Below the pieces are notes generated by a model. The model was given only the letters and a program-made list of their open reading frames with translations, searched no databases and was not told where the DNA came from. A stretch of 64,000 nucleotides of DNA. Origin: Centropus unirufus (lineage: Eukaryota; Chordata; Aves; Cuculiformes; Centropidae). The stretch is taken from the NCBI GenBank assembly GCA_013397695.1, contig VYZI01000021.1:3654590-3718589 (forward strand), in the 5' to 3' direction. This document shows positions 37,421-48,138 of this stretch, piece after piece. The translations under genes and the position numbers were made by a program. Positions within the stretch are counted from its first letter, which is position 1. Each line of letters starts with the position of its first letter.

Positions 37421-37510
37421 CTTCAAAGTTGGCCCTGCTTTGAGCTAGGGGCTGGACCAGATGACCCTCTGGCATCCCTTGCAACCTAAATTAGTCTATA
37501 ATTCTGTGAT
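37421..37510 (+). mobile_element. CR1 LINE, 3' end
   Basis: In order the sequence reads 'aaagttggccctgctttgag', 'ggggctggaccagatgacc', 'catcccttgcaacctaaatt' and 'ctataattctgtgat'. This is the textbook 3' end of a CR1 element ('ggggttggactagatgacc ... cccttccaacctaaattat ... tctatgattctatgat'), in plus orientation and 5'-truncated as nearly all CR1 copies are. No coding sequence remains. It is the best evidence in the window for a sauropsid genome. The 'ccctgctttgag' wording is the older CR1 type, common to crocodilians, turtles and old bird copies. Confidence 0.9.
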
Positions 37511-38096
37511 CAGTGCTCTAAGTGGAAGGAACCTGGATGGAAACACACATGGGACCCTAAAGCTTAAGAGCAGGTGTGGTCCTAGCCTATCACACAGCAA
37601 AACAGGGCAAGTCCATCTAAACTGTGTAGGGTCACTCGGTTACTCTTTGCAGTAAGGGGCAGTAATGCTTTATAGTTTGAACTCAGCCACTGCCGAGCCT
37701 CGAATCATACCCTTTTGTTTCAGAAGCAAAGGACAAGACAAGGAGCCTCTCTAGATTCAGGTGAAGAGCAAATCTTTTGACCTCTAGGCCTTATGCTAGC
37801 CTTTGTGAAATTCAGATCTGAGGACTAAGAAAGAGCTGATTGAGCAGAAGATGGGGCTTGTCCATTACATCCTCACTTTTTAATTAGAACTTCTAACTGC
37901 ATGTCCTTTGATCCAAGCTGTGTGTCACAATAGAATTACTGACAATGCGGATTACATCAGGAATATGTTCAGGCCACTGTCTTTTCCAGCTAAGAGAGGG
38001 TGGCATTTTTTCAGTTTAGAAATTTCTCTGCACAGAAAAAATAGTTATTCTGGCATGATCTGAAGAGGTTTTAAACAGAGACAGTTAAGCTGATTA
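37511..38096. other. No gene seen; non-coding spacer between CR1 and the foldback element
   Basis: The sequence is plain and mixed. A 64-codon plus-strand frame starts inside the CR1 tail (37461-37655) and is therefore not a gene. Confidence 0.5.
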
Positions 38097-38230
38097 AAAG
38101 GCTGTGTGGATTATTTTGCTTTGGCATAATGGCAACTTACTCGAAGTTCATTAAATCCATTTCTAATTAACTTTAACTAATTCAAATTAAGCCACTATTA
38201 CACTGCAATAAACATATCCACACAGCTTTG
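38097..38230. mobile_element. Foldback element, MITE-like, about 134 bp
   Basis: The left end 'aaaggctgtgtggat' (38097-38111) and the right end 'atccacacagctttg' (38216-38230) are inverted repeats, with 13 of the outer 15 positions pairing. The pairing continues inward more weakly: about 33 of 55 positions match when the right half is reverse-complemented without gaps. Almost the whole element therefore folds on itself. The centre is AT-rich (taattaactttaactaattc). No clear target-site duplication was seen in the flanks. This is the shape of an old non-autonomous DNA transposon. The superfamily cannot be told from the ends alone. Confidence 0.6.
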
Positions 38231-40795
38231 CAAACCAGTCTAACTCTCACTTTAGATTCTCACCTTAAGTTACATGTATACAGATTTCTAGCTAGCTGAG
38301 TATTAGGGTAGAGAGTGTGATAGATGACAGCGTCCATGAACAGTATCAGTGTACTGCCATCTTTAATTTTCTCCTTTCCTTTTGTGTCTAAATAAGACAG
38401 CAACACGAAAGCCTGTTTATATAGTTTTTTGCTGACACATGTTGCTCTGCCACATTCAGTATTTTTTATGCATTCTTCACACCGACTTGCTCTTTGTGGA
38501 GCATTTTAATTTTAATCTTAATCTCTCAAAACTGGAAAGAGTTCACTGCCTTCCCCTGGCTACATTTGTACCAGTAAATTAAACATCATTTGTCCTGGTG
38601 AGCTGTGAGAATTGTCCTGGGTGGGTTTTATCCTATGCTGTGTGTCGCCCCCCAGAACCATTCTGGGGGCATGTAGGAGTGAAGTGGTACAGGGTCTGTC
38701 CTTGTTCCAGCCCTTTCTGGCCTCTACAGAGGGTGACAGAGAGCAGGGAGGCTTTTATTCTATCACTCCCTACTTAATGTCACCCTGCAAAAGGATGCCC
38801 TGATGAAGCTCAGAGAGAACATGGGCTAAATCAGCTTGCAGTCCAAGGATTTATAGCTGAAGAATTAAGCCCAGACTAACTTCAGGGCACTTTCCTGAAT
38901 GTGAACTAAAGCTTGTGGATAGCACTATAAATTGAACCTGCCTATCTGAACTGCTGCCAGCAAATCTGCTAAAGCCCCTTCCTGTGGAGACAAACCTTCT
39001 CCTGCAGGTCTTGTAAATGAATTAATTATGTGTCTGTTGAAACAGAGTAAAGGTTCATCAGTAGTGCTAATATCTGGAATAACAAAGTTGTTAAGTTTGC
39101 TGCAATTCAATGTGTGCTGCTGCTGCTGGAGCTCACAGATGTCTTGTAACACCCTTGTTTGCTACATTCTGCACACAGAGGGACCCAGGTGTGGCTTCGG
39201 GATGTGATGAGGTGGGATTTTTAATAATTGTTATTTTAAAAAAACATTTGAAATAAAAGAATCCATCAGTACTTTTTTAAAATAAGAGCCTTGCTACCAG
39301 CAGGTAATCGGAAATGCCATCTTAAATGCAGAGATGAGCTGGTTGCATTTTCTTTTTCCTTAAGTAAAAAAAAACGCAAAAAGAAAATCCCACGAGGCTG
39401 TTGAACAATTACAGCTTAATTTACAAAACCTCTTAAATATATATTGTCTTGTGAGCTATTTAGTCCTATTGTCTTCAAATGGAAGCTTATTCATGTGCTT
39501 AATTCTAAAAAGAAGCTTAAAGCCTTCATTGAATCAACCCCCGAGACTCTAAGGAAACCTTTGTAAAAGTAACTATTGATAAACACAGGTAAAACTTGGG
39601 GAAGAAAAGCAAAGAACAACAAATCTTCCAGTATGGGTAGCACAGCAGAAATTACTGTAGAATCTGGACCGCCTAGAATAGCCATTAAGATGCCCACTTG
39701 GGAAGATAGCAGCATGAAAGGTTCCTTAAGAGTACTTACAGTAGGCACAGCGTGTAGGGTCTGATCCAGCAGTTATTGGAATACTTCATTTCTGGGCACT
39801 TCAGTGACAATTATTCCAACAAAAGGGAGATAGTTCAGAACAGAGAGAAATAATAGAAGAGGAAGCTTCAGAGAATGGCTTACAAAGAATGAACAAAGCA
39901 CGAACTGAGTAACACAGCCCCATTAACTGATGGCTGGCACAGACCATGAGTGCAGCTTGCTATTGCTGGGAGGACATAAACAGCAAGGTCAAAGGATTAC
40001 TCAGGGCACCAAAATTCACAGTGACATGAAAAGAAATAATAGGAGAAAGCTGAGGTTCAAAGTCAGTGGTGTTGTGGTGCAAAGTGTATAATGGCCCAAT
40101 GGGTGAAGGACCACAGACATTTAGGTAGCTGTGAGGATTTCGAAACAAAGTCAAAAACGGACAAGGAGAACTGCCTGCCTTGATGAGCAAAGAGGATGGG
40201 GAGCAGTAGGAGGTAAAGATAAACTTCTCGTGTTTTTTAATATCTAGACCCACAAACCACCACAGCGCTAATGATTAGACAAAATCTTCTAGTGTGATCC
40301 GTGGTACCATCAAGGGAGTGTGTTACTATTGCGTCACATGCGTAAACCTAGACTGAATAACACAGCATTTACTGAAATCAAGAACAAGGTGAGAGATGAA
40401 GGTACCCATTACCTCTAATAGCCAGCATGAATCAGTAACATTATTTTCACTCAGTTTTTATTTTAAATGTTGGTAGCACTTTTCAAGCAGTGACAGATCC
40501 CAAGGCCCACCACTCCTGTAGCTTCAGGTAATAGCCTGATGTTCCCTGTGTGGTGTTGGCAGGTACTGTATATTTTAGCACATTCTGACAGGCCTCTACA
40601 GCATCTCTGAATCAATCACGTTCTGGTAAATCTAATAAAAACTTACCATTAACTTTTAAATAGTAGTAAGAAAATTGTAAAAAGAGAACGGTATCACTCC
40701 TGCTGTCTTGATTTTACGAAGATACATGCTTTTCTGTCAATCTCTGTATCTTCAGAGGAGCTGATTTTCTTAGTCAAGCCCCTCTGCATGCTAGA
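38231..40795. other. No gene seen; non-coding sequence
   Basis: Open frames are at most 97 codons and none is recognisable. A short (GCT)n run of about five units lies at about 39114-39129, and an A run at 39366-39375. Nothing else could be named. Confidence 0.5.
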
Positions 40796-41080
40796 AGTAT
40801 TATTATCACTTTGCAAATAAGAAATGAGTGACAGTTTTGTTTTGAAGATGTAAAAAGGGGATCTCATGACTCTGGCCGTTTGAATACTTAAGCCTTATTT
40901 GAGGCCAGCCTCAGGTCAGATTTGCAGAGATATCAAGTATAGTTCCTTAGCTTCATTGTTAGTAATTAGTAGTTCTGAAAATAGCAATATTTGAGATTGA
41001 ACTGAGAGAAAATGACCTGTCCTGGATCATTTAGGAAACCTGTAGCAGATTTGGGGATCAAACTAAGCTCTTCTAGATCA
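40796..41080 (-). mobile_element. MIR-like SINE, minus orientation, interrupted by another old repeat
   Basis: On the plus strand, 'gtattattatcactttgcaa' then 'ataagaaatgagtgacag' (40797-40834) parallels the reverse strand of MIR ('ttattatccccattttacag', 'atgaggaaactgag'). At 40993-41080, 'gattgaactgagagaaaatg', 'acctgtcctggatcattta', 'gtagcagatttggggatcaa' and 'actaagctcttctag' match the rest ('ttaagtgacttgcccaaggt', 'cacacag', 'gtggcagagctgggattcga', 'acccagg'). About 155 bases between the two parts have no MIR character and hold a different repeat, listed separately. MIR is a tRNA-derived SINE that retroposed long before the amniote radiation. This copy is inert. Confidence 0.6.
40900..40986. 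repeat. Ancient palindromic repeat nested in the MIR ('aggtcagattttcagag' family)
   Basis: 'cctcaggtcagatttgcaga' at the left and 'agttctgaaaatagc' at the right correspond to the two arms of an old self-complementary family ('gaggtcagattttcagaggt' and 'cacctctgaaaatcaggcc'). In the middle, 'ttagcttcattg' stands for 'gcagctcccattg'. It sits between the two MIR parts, so it probably inserted there. Confidence 0.45.
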
Positions 41081-44000
41081 AAAGTACCTGCTGGTTCTAG
41101 TGAAATTCAGTAAACCTCTTCCTTCCAGACATACACTCATTACCTGAAAGTCCCTGTCACTGCAATTTTATTATTAGTCCTACGCAAGATTTCAGTCTGC
41201 CTTGGGCTACTCTAACTATGCTGCAAATCTGCTTCTAGCTGTCATGCAGACATAGTCAATGTTTCTGTGTATCAGCAATAATGAGAATTATTGAATGCCA
41301 CTTTATTATACAGACATGGATTTAACAGGGGAAAGATGGGGGAAGCTGTCCAGCCGTTTCCCCAGACAGCATCTGCTGCTGCACAGACATGGAATCAGTC
41401 GGGTGACAGTGCATATGTGTGGATCAGCCTGCCTCTGGCCCTCATTAAGCCATAGCAGGATGCTCTCTTCTCTTTTATGCTGTGGTGTTTCATGTCTAAA
41501 ACCAGGGTCAGTGTGAGCTTAAGATTTGAAATGTCCATATGGAGAAGTTGGGGGAAGGCAGGATTACAGGTGCCATCGTTAATGCAGGTATTTCTTCTAC
41601 CTTAATGCCCACATAGCAGTGGTAGCATCTGACAGTTAACCAAAGAGGAATGGATATTCTATGCTGATGGAGGAATATAGTTGCAAACATCAATATTACC
41701 TGATTTTTGTGCATGGAAGCCCATAACTGAATATTTTTTGGATGGAGAGCACCCTTTTTTCGCTTCCTTTATTTGCATTAGAGGCCTGATGTGGTGTCTG
41801 CTAAAAGAAAAACCAAGATTTCCAGTGGCTTAAGGAGATGTTGAACAAAGGCTATAGTTTGCATATGTAAGCATGTGTGTAGAAAATGCAATATGTTGTA
41901 TATATACACATTATACAATCACACATATGCATTTGTATATACTGTTTACATGCATCGATGTTATGCTGTATGTGTTTTTATTATCATGGTTTGTAATCCC
42001 ACCATCATTCAAAGTCTTACAAAATAGCACTGTGGGCAGTGTGCCAGCTTCTTTCACATTCCTGCTAAAGTCACTTGGAATATATCTGAACGTGGCAAAA
42101 CACATTTGCCAAGTTATGTGCATAAAAACATCCTTTGATCTTTCAGACTCATAAATATGTAATAAAGTACATGATTGCCCTACTGATCTGTCCTACATCA
42201 ATCTTACGTCTCTCTTTTATTGATTCATCAAAATAAGATACGATCAAGGTACAAAAGAGTTAAAGAAGCTATTTATTTTAATGTTTCCTTGGAGAGCTTG
42301 CACGTTATTTTGAGTACAAATTATATGTATAATATTTCATGAATGATGTTTGAAGCATTAAAAATCACCTCTGCTCTTCAAGTTAACACAAAACTCTGGC
42401 AGTCAGCCATCTTTTATTTCCTTTTTTCTTTTCTTCTTTTTTTTTAAAGGAACACTGCAAGATGTGGTGTCATTTTTCTATGACCATACTTCAAGCTTTT
42501 TACTTCTATTTTTAAATCATTTACTCAACTGGTATTGTAATCCAACTTTGAAATGTTCAGGAAATCTTACTTTGCAATGGATTTAGTATATGGGCTATTT
42601 GGATTGAGTAGTGAGTCTTGTCCAAAACCAGGGATTTTTCTAATTTGTACTGAGAGTAAAATGAGAACTGTGAAGGCCCAGGGAGGTATTGTAGGAGTAA
42701 TAACAGAGGTAAGAACTTGGCCTGAAAACATACATGATAATAATCCTTAGCACTGCCTCATGGTTTCTGAGACATCTTTAAATGCAATGGTTCAGACTTC
42801 GGCTCTATCAGGTGTAAAGCCAAAGAAGCTGATAAAAGTGAAAGAGGAAAAATTATGCAAACCATAAATAGAATGAGTCACATAGTGGGTAATAAAATCT
42901 ACATTTTGTTTCACAAGGGAGAAATCAGGTGGAGTCTTTAAGTGTTTGAGCTGTTATTATTTCTTGCTGAGAGACGAATGCACTTTTCCCCATGATGTTG
43001 CATCTACTGAGTTAAAGGACCCTCTGAGTTTGCTTTGACATATTTAGTGCATCCAACAGAGGCTGGTTTATGTCAGCCAGTGCATTTTTCACAATCATTT
43101 TATGGTGCTTACTCTTCGGCAGTGTAAACATATCCACTTCTGGAAATGTATTGATAATGAATTAAATAATTTCTGAGCGAGACCGGCCAACCAGGTAGTA
43201 GGCAGTGAACTTCAACACACTTTTTTGAAGATGTAAAATATGGAAAAAAGTAACATGAGTGCAGAAGAGATAACCTCTTTGTCAGGTTCTCTCTTAGCCT
43301 GCCATATGAGCTGTAGAGTCTGGGAAAGTGGAATCATTTTTATGCAATTCTTGTCATGAATCCACCAGCAGTAACAGGCAGAAAAGGCACAGATTATTGT
43401 GTGATTTTATGATAATCAAGATGCTTAGCTGACTAGGAGACTAAGCGAAAAAAGAGGTTCCAAGTGCTTTGTGATGTTTGGCATCTCCCCTTTGAGGAGG
43501 ATGATCACACATAGAAAATATTAATTAAGTTTCAAGTCACCCGACAATACAAAAAGCTGTTACCCTTTTCTTTCACCAGTGAGAACTGAGTCCAAAAGCC
43601 ATAATCCACACCGTGCAGTGAACCACTGGCTGAGCTGGAAAAAAATATTCAGACTCCTGGTCTGGATTCCATGGTTTAGCCAGCAGAAAGCTTTGGCTTT
43701 TCCTCACTTGCAGTCAGCAGAAAATTATGGCTTCACATTAGGCTTAGAAAATGCTGTCAGTATAATAACCTTTGGAGATAGCAAGCCATATGCTGATTTC
43801 AGTGACGTGGATATAACAAGAGAAGTAGTTTTGCGCAAAGGGAGGGGAGCATGGACTCTTCTTACCAGTCACATGCTGCAAATTCCATATGAGGATTTGA
43901 TCCATCTGGATATGTTCTTGTCTCCCAATTCACTTCCCCGAAGATTGGTTGTCCTCCTTTGACCTCCTTCAGATTCCTCAGTGGTGTGTGTGGAGGTCCT

Positions 44001-44170
44001 TGCAGCTTTCCTGTAGATCTTGCCAGCATCTGTCTTTGGTGCTGAGTCACCAGAGTCTTATTCTTTCCCGAGCTGAGGAGGAAATCCCTTTGCCTCTCCC
44101 TAGGCAGCTTCATATATTTTCCTTGCGGATATCTGCAGGTCAGTAGCTGATAAAGCTCAACACTGAAATG
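41081..44170. other. No gene confirmed; non-coding, with an alternating TA/TG tract and one 127-codon frame
   Basis: At 41880-41945 there is a degenerate alternating purine-pyrimidine tract (tatatatacacat, tatgcatttgtatata). At about 42780-43200 AT-rich low-CpG sequence has several TAAT words and looks like possible regulatory DNA, but conservation cannot be judged. The plus-strand frame 43579-43962 (127 codons) opens with GTG, not ATG, has no domain I recognise, and is best treated as chance. Confidence 0.45.
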
Positions 44171-44660
44171 AAAACGGAGGAAATTTTCCCGAGCTTTTGT
44201 GCAGATCTATAACCCCCCTCTGATCTCAGGTTTGTTCTGTTGCTCCTGGCCCAGTGGTGCCTGCAGTCTTATCAGTTAGCTCCCCCACAACCCGTCACTT
44301 CATCCTTCCGTCTGATTCCATTTGAGTAACTTCTTCACCAACATCACTTAGCTGCAGATGTTCCCACTGCATGGTATGAAGCGAGGATGTCTGCAAGGAG
44401 GAACCACCATGGCTCGTTTTCACCAGTGGGAAGGGATGACTTGAAACGGTTGTCAATGTGCGGGTGGTAAATTGCAGTGGGGGATGGAGGCATCACTGCT
44501 GCGCATGCTGGGGTGATAACCTAGCAAGGGTGAAAGAGCTCAGGAGCTGAGGTGTGGGGGTGAGCCATGATACTGCACCTCTGTATCGACCGTGGTACAA
44601 TATACGGACCATCCTGCTCTGGTGGTATCAGAGACTTTCGGCTCTCAGCCTCTGGCACGT
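44171..44660. promoter_or_regulatory. Weaker CpG-enriched stretch
   Basis: I count 14 CpG dinucleotides between 44175 and 44659, clearly above the background of the window but less dense than the 5.8-6.1 kb patch. The GC content is also higher. No promoter element or exon could be placed. It may be a small regulatory island or the remains of a GC-rich insertion. Confidence 0.25.
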
Positions 44661-47322
44661 GAGCTGCTGCTTTCTCCTATTACCTGCTACTCCCTCAGCC
44701 CCTTAGCAGTAGTGTGCATATCCTGGCACAGCTTGAACTCCCCAAGGGATTTTTGTGTATTCCAGTGGGCTTTGGGCCAGCTCTTAGTGTGGGGAGACTC
44801 CCCACAGCCAACAGAGACAACATGCTAGCTCTTGCCAGCAATTATTGTTTTGTCTGTTCTGTGTTACTGGTGCTGAATCACTATTGTCTGCTTTCCAAAA
44901 AAATAGATTTGCTGATTATTCTTTCTTATCCAGTCCTCAAACCTCATCTCCAAAGAATATTTTGGGTCAAAACATCTCTGTTGCCAGTAACGCGGAGGGA
45001 AATTGCTGTAGCCTCTGCCTAACATCCTTTCTGTGGGAGAAGCTGGTCTGAACTACTGTCAGACTGTTGATGTTACAAGAAAAAAGAGCTGGAGGATTAA
45101 AATCTATCAATACATTTTCATTATTCAGTCAAGAAGGCAGGGAACTATTAGAGAAGATTTTTGTAAAACATTTCAGGTGTCCACAGAAAAGAATCCAAAC
45201 CAGAGCACATTAATATACACGGCAGTTAGGTATTAGGATGCTTTCTATTTCTCATTATTTCAGATGTTGCAACTTTTACTTTAATTACTTGTCTATGTTG
45301 CTTTTTTTTTCTATTTATTATTTATTCTATTTATTTCACTTTTGGAGAACAGTTTTTTGAACTAAAAAAACTGCTTCCTGGATCTCTCTTCCACTCTTCC
45401 CAGTGTAACCATTCAGCAGGTGTAATTAAAGCCAACAACTTTGATTTCTTTTAACAACTTTAAAGAACCCCACAGGTGAGACAGCAGTGACACACGAGGA
45501 GTCTGGTTTAAGTGCTTCAGATATAAGCCTCTGATCCTAGTTTAATATTGGTCACATCTTAAAATGAAAGAGGAAATTGAAACAGGTTTTGTTTCCATAA
45601 TTGTTCTTTAAAGCTAGCGTATTAAATCTTGGTGAATTATTTAGTAAGAATGATGACTCTGCAACTTTGATTTATAGGTGAAATTTTCATTCTTAGCTGC
45701 TTTTCCCTGAAGGATTAAATGCCAGGTTCACAGTTCTCTATGGAATTAGTAAGACCCAGTGATAGACTCTATAGGAAATGAAACCACAGGTAAGAGAAGG
45801 CAGTTGCTGTAAATGTTACAGGTTTGTTTTCATCGTTTTCCTTGGTAGAATTTTCCATGATGTGTTTTTCCATTTTTTTACAAATGTTTTCTCTTTCTTA
45901 ACTAGCCTCAGAAAAAGACTGAAACACTCAAAATACTTAGGCTAGTCAATGAAAATATTCTGATTAGATCTGCTGAAACTGTGTTACAGGATTTCTTGTC
46001 ATGTGTGGGCTGCTAAGGCAGATTACTGAGAAAAGGAAAATGTCATTTTTTCTGGTAAAGAATTTGCCACCTTGTGGTTGAATTCAGTGGAAGATTGGAA
46101 TGTTTATCCAGAACTGAGGGTGGATGTTAGAACAGGAAGGTGCCTCTGCTAAATCTGGAACGTTAACTTAGATTGTAATTTAGGACCCACCATGGAGGAG
46201 GTGAAGCCTCTAAAAGGTATATTTAGTTTGGATATCATAAATTAAAAAAGCACAAAACCCCTTTATTGTGTCTCCCTCTGCTAACTATAGATACAGTCTA
46301 GATGACTAATTAAGACTTGGAGATATATCAACTTACAGAGATGTCTGAAATGTGGTTAATGAATACTATCCTTTGTGTCTGCATATTACTATAGAACAAC
46401 AAAAGTAGAAGGATAGAGAATAGCCTTTGCCATGCATTTTTCCTCTGTATCAAAATTTTTTATCTTCAGGACGTTTGTAAGTAGCAGACCTGTTAGAGTT
46501 GACCCCATCTTTGTGCCTTCAGATTTCATTTCGTTGTTCATGAACTGAGAGGGTTGTGTTGGGAAAAATCTTAAAGGTAGTCTTTTTTCTGTTCTCCTTC
46601 TACTTTACGTGTTTATCCTGAATGGATTATCAACATGGAATTAGTTATTAAGGAACCAGGGGCTAAGAGTAGGTTTGGAAAGGGAATGAAGGATACGTAA
46701 ACTTAAAAAGTACAAATGCTGATGGGAGAAAAATAGTTAAATAGTTTGCCTACTTTTCCACCATTAAGTTTAGGGGAAGGGAGAATTAGAACAAAATTAA
46801 TGGGTCAGCCTCATTCAGTTAAACTCAAATTCATTTGTGCATTTTCTGATCTCAGATGGAGCAAACAGCAGTAGATGAAATGATTATGATGTTCTCCTCC
46901 TTACTGCAAGTGGGCATGAGCTAATGCAGAATTCAAAGCTGGCTTACTAATAACATGCATTCCAAAGGGTCTGTGCATGTTTCCAATTTAGAGCTGTAAA
47001 TTAGATTTTATCGTCAACCTGGCATCTGTAAAAGACATTCATGGAATACACCTGCATAAAGGTCCCTCTTCATATCTTTCATCCCTGTTTAGGATTGCTT
47101 TTAGACACTGTGATATACAGCAGAACCAGTCTTATCATGTGAAATCCAGTGTCCTGAAGAAGAACAAGAATAATAATTTTTTTTCTTTATAAGACTACTT
47201 TTCAGCTTCATGATTCTTTGTCAGTTTAGCTGGAATTTATACATATCATCAAGAAATTATGATGTGTTTATTATTTAACGTATCTGGTTGAAGTATCTCT
47301 GTTTAATCTTTTTAGGCCTTGA
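44661..47322. other. No gene seen; non-coding sequence
   Basis: Overlapping plus-strand frames of 65-102 codons at 44592-45236 have no recognisable domain. A T-rich then TTTA-like run lies at about 45299-45340. At about 46800-47060 AT-rich, even-textured sequence might be regulatory. Nothing can be named. Confidence 0.45.
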
Positions 47323-48138
47323 AAAGGTACAAAAGATGGTTTTGGTACAGTGGATGGAACCATTTTTTTTTGTTATATTATTTATACCACTCTTGTTACC
47401 ACGGTATTAGAATGCCATAAAACATCTGGTATTCTCTATAGCTTCTCTACATGTCTACTTTCTCCAAAATTGTTGTTAAAAGTCTTACAACCATGGCCTT
47501 TAACGACAGTACCAGCAGCTTGTTCTAACTGCTGGAAAAAAAACATGTGTTCAAATGGAAGTCTGCAGTATCACTTTCTGTTTTCACTGGAAGAGGAGCA
47601 TTGCTGTCATACAGGCTCTGAAATGATTCTTCCAGGCAACTTAGCAGTGTCTCCCTCTTTCAAGCCACTCTCCCAGTCCATCCGTGGGGTTGTTAACCCT
47701 TTGTGCCAACTTCTGGTCTAGCTATCTGCTCTTGGATGCCGTTGCAAGCTCACTGTAATTACAGTGGCTGATGTCCAGTGCTCGGAGAAACCTGCTTTAA
47801 TCACAGCCCCTGAACTGAGGGAAAACCAAAAGCAAGCCTTTCTGAGTACATCTTGTCTGGGATGTCCTGTGCTCTGTGCTGGTCTGCTACACAAGCAAAG
47901 TGTCCCAGCAAAAGCAAGATGCTTGTGCCTGCATCCCTGGGGCAGCATGGCATCATCAGCTCATTACTCTGAGCTGTGCCTATCAGATACAATCCATCTT
48001 CAGAGAAATGTTTTTGGCTCAGGGGATGAATTTTCTGAGATCTGTGTGTGGGTTTCAGCCACATGGCTCCTATTGACTTTAATGGGAGTCACGCTGCTAG
48101 AAACTCCTGAGCTCCCCTGGGGTTACGCTCTCCCCTGA
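47323..48138 (+). pseudogene. Long plus-strand frame broken by a single stop; identity unknown
   Basis: The two open frames 47350-47721 and 47764-48138 are in the same reading frame. Only one stop, TAG at 47719-47721, lies between a TGA at 47320-47322 and the end at 48138, giving about 272 codons. No ATG begins it (the first listed codon is GTG). The product is rich in cysteine, leucine and serine, and I see no domain. Its end runs into an ancient repeat at 48064-48115, which argues against a conserved gene. It could be a decayed retroposed copy, part of an old element, or chance: a two-frame run of this length is uncommon but possible in 64 kb of six-frame sequence. Confidence 0.2.
48064..48115. 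repeat. Ancient amniote repeat scrap ('ggctcctattgactttaatg' type)
   Basis: 'tggctcctattgactttaat' then 'gggagtcacgctgctagaaa' and 'ctcctgagc' fits the family of short old repeats with a central 'cattgacttcaatggga'. The 'attgactttaatgggag' core is well preserved. Confidence 0.55.

Noticed and set aside
39114..39129. GCT triplet run
   Set aside because: About five units only, in non-coding sequence; below a useful microsatellite length.
43579..43962. 127-codon plus frame
   Set aside because: Opens with GTG, has no domain, and no conserved start or splice context was seen.
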